Positions 6,002 to 8,017 of a stretch of DNA of 8,017 nt are shown piece after piece. Origin of the DNA: Bacilli bacterium (GTDB taxonomy: Bacteria > Bacillota_I > Bacilli_A > RF39 > UBA660); contig JAFUBK010000028.1 of NCBI GenBank assembly GCA_017460245.1, positions 1-8,017 on the forward strand, given 5' to 3'. Both the position numbers and the translations under genes were made by a program. Each line of letters begins with the position of its first letter. Positions within the stretch are counted from its first letter, which is position 1. The notes beneath the pieces were generated by a model that was given only the letters and a program-made list of their open reading frames with translations, did not search any database and had not been told where the DNA came from.

Positions 6002-6562
6002 TTACATATACTCAGTTATATCGTCTTCTTTTACGATTGTTATATTTATTCTAGCAATTCTATTAGCAACTTCCCTTTCAATTTCTTCAAGTTGTTGAAA
6101 AATATGCATTGTTTTATCTCTTACCAAAACTACATCATTTTTAACTGAAATAATTCTTCCTTTTTGATTTAGTATTTGATATATTTCATTTGGATAAAAA
6201 CCTAAATTTAACGTATTATACCTATAAATAACAGAATCTAAGCTTGCTATATACTTATCAAAACTTCCGCGAATTGCAGCTTGCATTCCCAAATCAAAAA
6301 CAATTTTATTTCCAAATGATTCATATCGACTTAAAATAAATTTGTATACATCCAAAACAGAAGTTATTTGTGACAAAATATTATCAGCCTCAACCTTTTC
6401 TTTAGCAACGCGATTTATAAATTTCCCAGATATACCATCGTGCCAAGCAGATGATGTTTGGCCAAGTACATTGTATAAATTAAGCTTGCATTTTTCATAA
6501 TCATTAACAAGCCTATTATAATTATTTATTTCTTTTTTCAAAGCTTCTATATGTATTTCCAT
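6002..6562 (-). CDS. WXG100-like protein with a W-x-D motif (186 aa), type VII-associated
   Basis: The N-terminal 100 residues resemble a WXG100 helical hairpin: a first helix (about 3-33), a turn with SSAWHDGISGKF around Trp40 where W-x-D replaces W-x-G, then a second helix (about 50-78). WXG100 proteins have this turn near residue 40. The rest (about 90-186) is unlike a plain Esx protein: a Gly- and Tyr-containing segment (YNTLNLGFYPNEIYQILNQ) and a beta-like stretch (GRIISVKNDVVLVRD), then a charged helix rich in Glu and Arg. No signal peptide or toxin motif is recognisable. Start choice: the ATG at 6562 has AGAGG 9 nt upstream; two earlier ATGs (6571, 6568) sit on or next to that site. 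It follows the long Esx gene after two hairpins, apparently by read-through. It may be a secreted effector, its carrier or a partner; the function is unknown. Confidence 0.75.
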   Translation of the reverse strand: MEIHIEALKKEINNYNRLVNDYEKCKLNLYNVLGQTSSAWHDGISGKFINRVAKEKVEADNILSQITSVLDVYKFILSRYESFGNKIVFDLGMQAAIRGSFDKYIASLDSVIYRYNTLNLGFYPNEIYQILNQKGRIISVKNDVVLVRDKTMHIFQQLEEIEREVANRIARINITIVKEDDITEYM

Positions 6563-6599
6563 AAACATCATCCTCTATTTGATATTTAATTATTCCCAC

Positions 6600-6655
6600 A
6601 TGTATGGTAGCAATAAATTTGCTATCATACATTTAGGAAAAATATTTTTCCTAAA
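6600..6655. repeat. Two tandem hairpins without U-tract between the esx gene and the next gene
   Basis: Directly after the Esx stop lies a perfect 24-bp palindrome (6632-6655, TTTAGGAAAAAT and its complement). Next to it is a 14-bp stem (6600-6613 with 6619-6632) with a 5-nt loop and one G:T or A:C position. Neither is followed by a T-run on the minus strand, so they do not look like ordinary terminators. A 3' stabiliser or processing site for an abundant esx mRNA would fit. Confidence 0.7.
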
Positions 6656-7324
6656 TTATTCATTACCAGCAAATGCTTGGGCAATTTTGCTTTCAGCTTC
6701 TTGATAAGTTTCAACAGTTGATTGAGTAGCATTACCTAATCCAGTTGTTAAATCATTTGAAGTACTTGAAACATTGGATTGAATTTGTTTAAGAGAAGCA
6801 GCAAGTGACCCCGAAGCACCCTGAGTAAACCCTGATACATCTGGTGAACTAACAGCTGCCGCAGCTTTACCAAGTTCACTATCAATTTTATTCATAATAG
6901 TAGAAAGTCTACTTTTAGCAGTAGAACCACAATCAGTAGTAATTCCACTAACCCCGTTTATACTTTCTTTAATTATGCTTACATCAATTTTTTCTGATGA
7001 TTTAGTATAAGAAACTCTGTTAAAAGGTCTTCCTGTAACACCAGACCAAATAGATCCAGCACTATTCATTGAATCAGCAACGCTTTGGAAAATAGTATCA
7101 ATAGATGCCTTTAAACTATTAAAAGCCTCATCAACTTTTGCAAAATACTTTTGTGCTTGTGGAGCAGCCCAGTTTTCAGATACATATTGTACAAATTGAT
7201 TCTGTGTTTCTGAACCAATTGCTGTTGCTATAGCTGTATATGCCTCATTAATTTTAGTAATCGCAGCATTTACAACATCTGGATTAAATCCTAAAGATGT
7301 AGAACTATCTTGACTTAATGCCAT
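6656..7324 (-). CDS. Long WXG100-family (Esx-like) protein, 222 aa, with YxxxE export signal
   Basis: The N-terminal domain (about 15-115) has the WXG100 layout: a first helix (VVNAAITKINEAYTAIATAI), a turn with Trp52 in SENWAAPQAQKYF, then a long second helix. The family's W-x-G appears as W-A-A-P. A linker (GVTGRPFNRVSY) leads to a second helical region (about 125-222) that looks like a degenerate repeat of the fold, with SGFTQGAS at the turn. It ends in Y207-Q-E-A-E211, the YxxxD/E type VII secretion signal. Typical Esx proteins are about 100 aa, so this appears to be a double-length form, perhaps a fused dimer. It is rich in Ala and Ser and has no signal peptide. Start choice: the ATG at 7324 has GGAGA 7 nt upstream; an ATG at 7357 lacks a ribosome binding site. 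A strong promoter lies upstream and yukD/essC precede it, so it is probably exported by that EssC. Confidence 0.85.
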   Translation of the reverse strand: MALSQDSSTSLGFNPDVVNAAITKINEAYTAIATAIGSETQNQFVQYVSENWAAPQAQKYFAKVDEAFNSLKASIDTIFQSVADSMNSAGSIWSGVTGRPFNRVSYTKSSEKIDVSIIKESINGVSGITTDCGSTAKSRLSTIMNKIDSELGKAAAAVSSPDVSGFTQGASGSLAASLKQIQSNVSSTSNDLTTGLGNATQSTVETYQEAESKIAQAFAGNE

Positions 7325-7372
7325 TTTTATTTCTCCTTTCCTATTTTGATAGATCATATTCTATCTAAGCTT

Positions 7373-7402
7373 ATTTTATCAATACTAAAGATAATAAGTC
7401 AA
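7373..7402 (-). promoter_or_regulatory. Strong sigma-A promoter of the esx gene
   Basis: On the minus strand, TTGACT (7397-7402), 18 nt, then TAAAAT (7373-7378) preceded by TGA gives an extended -10. The predicted start is near 7366, leaving a leader of about 42 nt. GATAG and CTATC (7348-7365) can form a small hairpin or operator at the very start of the transcript. The yukD terminator just upstream makes a separate promoter necessary. Confidence 0.7.
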
Positions 7403-7432
7403 TAAAAATCATAATAGTTTACACTAATTTAC

Positions 7433-7460
7433 AAAAAGGATAGAAAACTATCCTTTTTTT
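7433..7460 (-). terminator. Terminator of the essC-yukD transcript
   Basis: An 11-bp perfect stem (7433-7443 with 7448-7458) with a 4-nt loop ends in TTTTT on the minus strand. The yukD stop codon (7448-7450) lies inside the stem. Confidence 0.8.
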
Positions 7461-7714
7461 GATATAAATAAAAGTTCAGAAGCGTTTCTTATATCAGTGT
7501 CAATAACAATTTCGTTATTTGTATATACTCTACTATTATCTTTATTAATTAAAATAAATTCCTCATTTAAATTAACACTATTGTTAGAAATATCACCAAT
7601 ACATTTCAAAAGCATTTTTTTTACTTTCCAAACGACTTCATTTACAGGCACAAACACATCAAAATCAGCATCCATATCTGGAACAATTAATTTAATTAAA
7701 ATTTTATTTGTCAT
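7448..7714 (-). CDS. yukD: YukD/EsaB, ubiquitin-like protein of type VIIb secretion
   Basis: This 88-residue protein has the size and strand-helix-strand pattern of the YukD/EsaB ubiquitin-like fold. ILIKLIVPDMDADFDVFVP forms a beta hairpin, VVWKVKKMLLKCI the helix, and EEFILINKDNSRVY and ASELLFIS the later strands. YukD/EsaB is a small cytoplasmic component conserved in type VIIb loci; it has the ubiquitin fold but is not known to be conjugated. Start choice: the ATG at 7714 has AAGGTGA 5 nt upstream. The open frame reaches up to 7777, but that part overlaps essC and encodes an unrelated leader. The gene overlaps the essC stop by 11 nt, which indicates translational coupling. In the B. subtilis yuk operon yukD lies between yukE and yukC, so its position directly after essC is a different order. 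Confidence 0.85.
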   Translation of the reverse strand: MTNKILIKLIVPDMDADFDVFVPVNEVVWKVKKMLLKCIGDISNNSVNLNEEFILINKDNSRVYTNNEIVIDTDIRNASELLFISKKG

Positions 7715-8017
7715 CAGCATCACCTTCATCCGCAGTAACATAATCAATAAATCTACATAAAGTTGCCATATTTTCACTTATTACATACCCCATATCATTT
7801 TTATAATTTACAGTCATTTCTTTAGTTAGTCCAGAAATATGAAGTAAATTTTGATCAGAAATTCCTCTTCCAATCCAAATTCCATCATTAACATTAAATG
7901 AGTTTCTAAACCATGTTTCAAACTCAGTAGATTTAATTTTAGTATAATCATCAACAATGATAATACTAAAATTCTCATATAGTTTTATTTTTGCAAGTAA
8001 ATTTTCAAATTTTGATT
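7704..8017 (-). CDS. essC: EssC/YukBA-type FtsK/SpoIIIE ATPase, C-terminal end only
   Basis: The 103 visible residues run from the window edge to a TAA at 7704-7706. They resemble the end of the last ATPase domain of EssC: a hydrophobic strand with acidic residues (FSIIIVDDY), as in the Walker B strand of the degenerate third domain, then GIWIGRGISDQNLLHI, which matches the GIW.G.G..DQ segment of EssC, then NDMGYVISENMATLCRFI, matching the MGY or YGF segment near the end. EssC is the membrane-bound hexameric motor of type VIIb secretion; its variable C-terminus recognises substrates. The acidic tail (ADEGDADDK) follows the fold. The gene starts outside the window; full EssC proteins are well over 1,000 residues. 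It is the first visible gene of a minus-strand unit with yukD. Confidence 0.8.
   Translation of the reverse strand, partial: SKFENLLAKIKLYENFSIIIVDDYTKIKSTEFETWFRNSFNVNDGIWIGRGISDQNLLHISGLTKEMTVNYKNDMGYVISENMATLCRFIDYVTADEGDADDK

Noticed and set aside
7497..7760. Plus-strand frame of 87 aa
   Set aside because: Antisense to yukD and the end of essC; no ribosome binding site.
5431..8017. LXG toxin and immunity pair
   Set aside because: No LXG N-terminal domain, nuclease or NADase motif, or recognisable immunity protein is visible in the window.

Overview
The window is a very AT-rich stretch of a Firmicutes chromosome, most likely from the class Bacilli. The basis is a close GerE homologue, SpoIIIAH, a GerM-domain protein, class II LysRS and a type VIIb secretion locus (EssC, YukD and WXG100-like proteins). 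Tryptophan is read from TGG and one gene ends in TGA, so the standard bacterial code fits. The gene set suggests an endospore former or a recent descendant of one. An uncultured host-associated lineage is a guess. Every gene except the first is on the minus strand.

Region 1 (1-1798): the 3' part of a MurF-like Mur ligase on the plus strand converges on an unrecognised 195-residue protein. The two share a bidirectional terminator that contains both stop codons. A tRNA-Arg(UCU) gene follows, with its own sigma-A promoter reaching into the end of gerM.

Region 2 (1830-3663): a compact sporulation cluster, read spoIIIAH -> gerE -> gerM. In B. subtilis, SpoIIIAH and GerM act in the same transenvelope complex (SpoIIIA-SpoIIQ), and GerE is the late mother-cell regulator. 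Here spoIIIAH stands apart from the rest of a spoIIIA operon. A sigma-K-like promoter precedes gerE, and weaker sigma-E-like candidates precede gerM and spoIIIAH. The end of spoIIIAH reads through what looks like its own terminator, which suggests a lost stop codon or a one-base indel.

Region 3 (3732-5246): lysS with its own promoter and terminator.

Region 4 (5279-8017): the distal part of a type VIIb secretion locus. The EssC C-terminus overlaps the ubiquitin-like yukD/esaB gene, which ends inside a terminator. A strong promoter then drives an unusually long WXG100-like protein (222 aa) that ends with a YxxxE secretion signal. Two perfect or near-perfect hairpins without U-tracts follow. 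After them come three tightly spaced genes: a 186-aa protein with a W-x-D motif, a 99-aa helical protein with a YxxxE motif, and an 81-aa helical protein. The unit closes at a strong terminator. The last three proteins match no family I know by name and are the best candidates for something undescribed. I infer that they are secretion substrates or partners.
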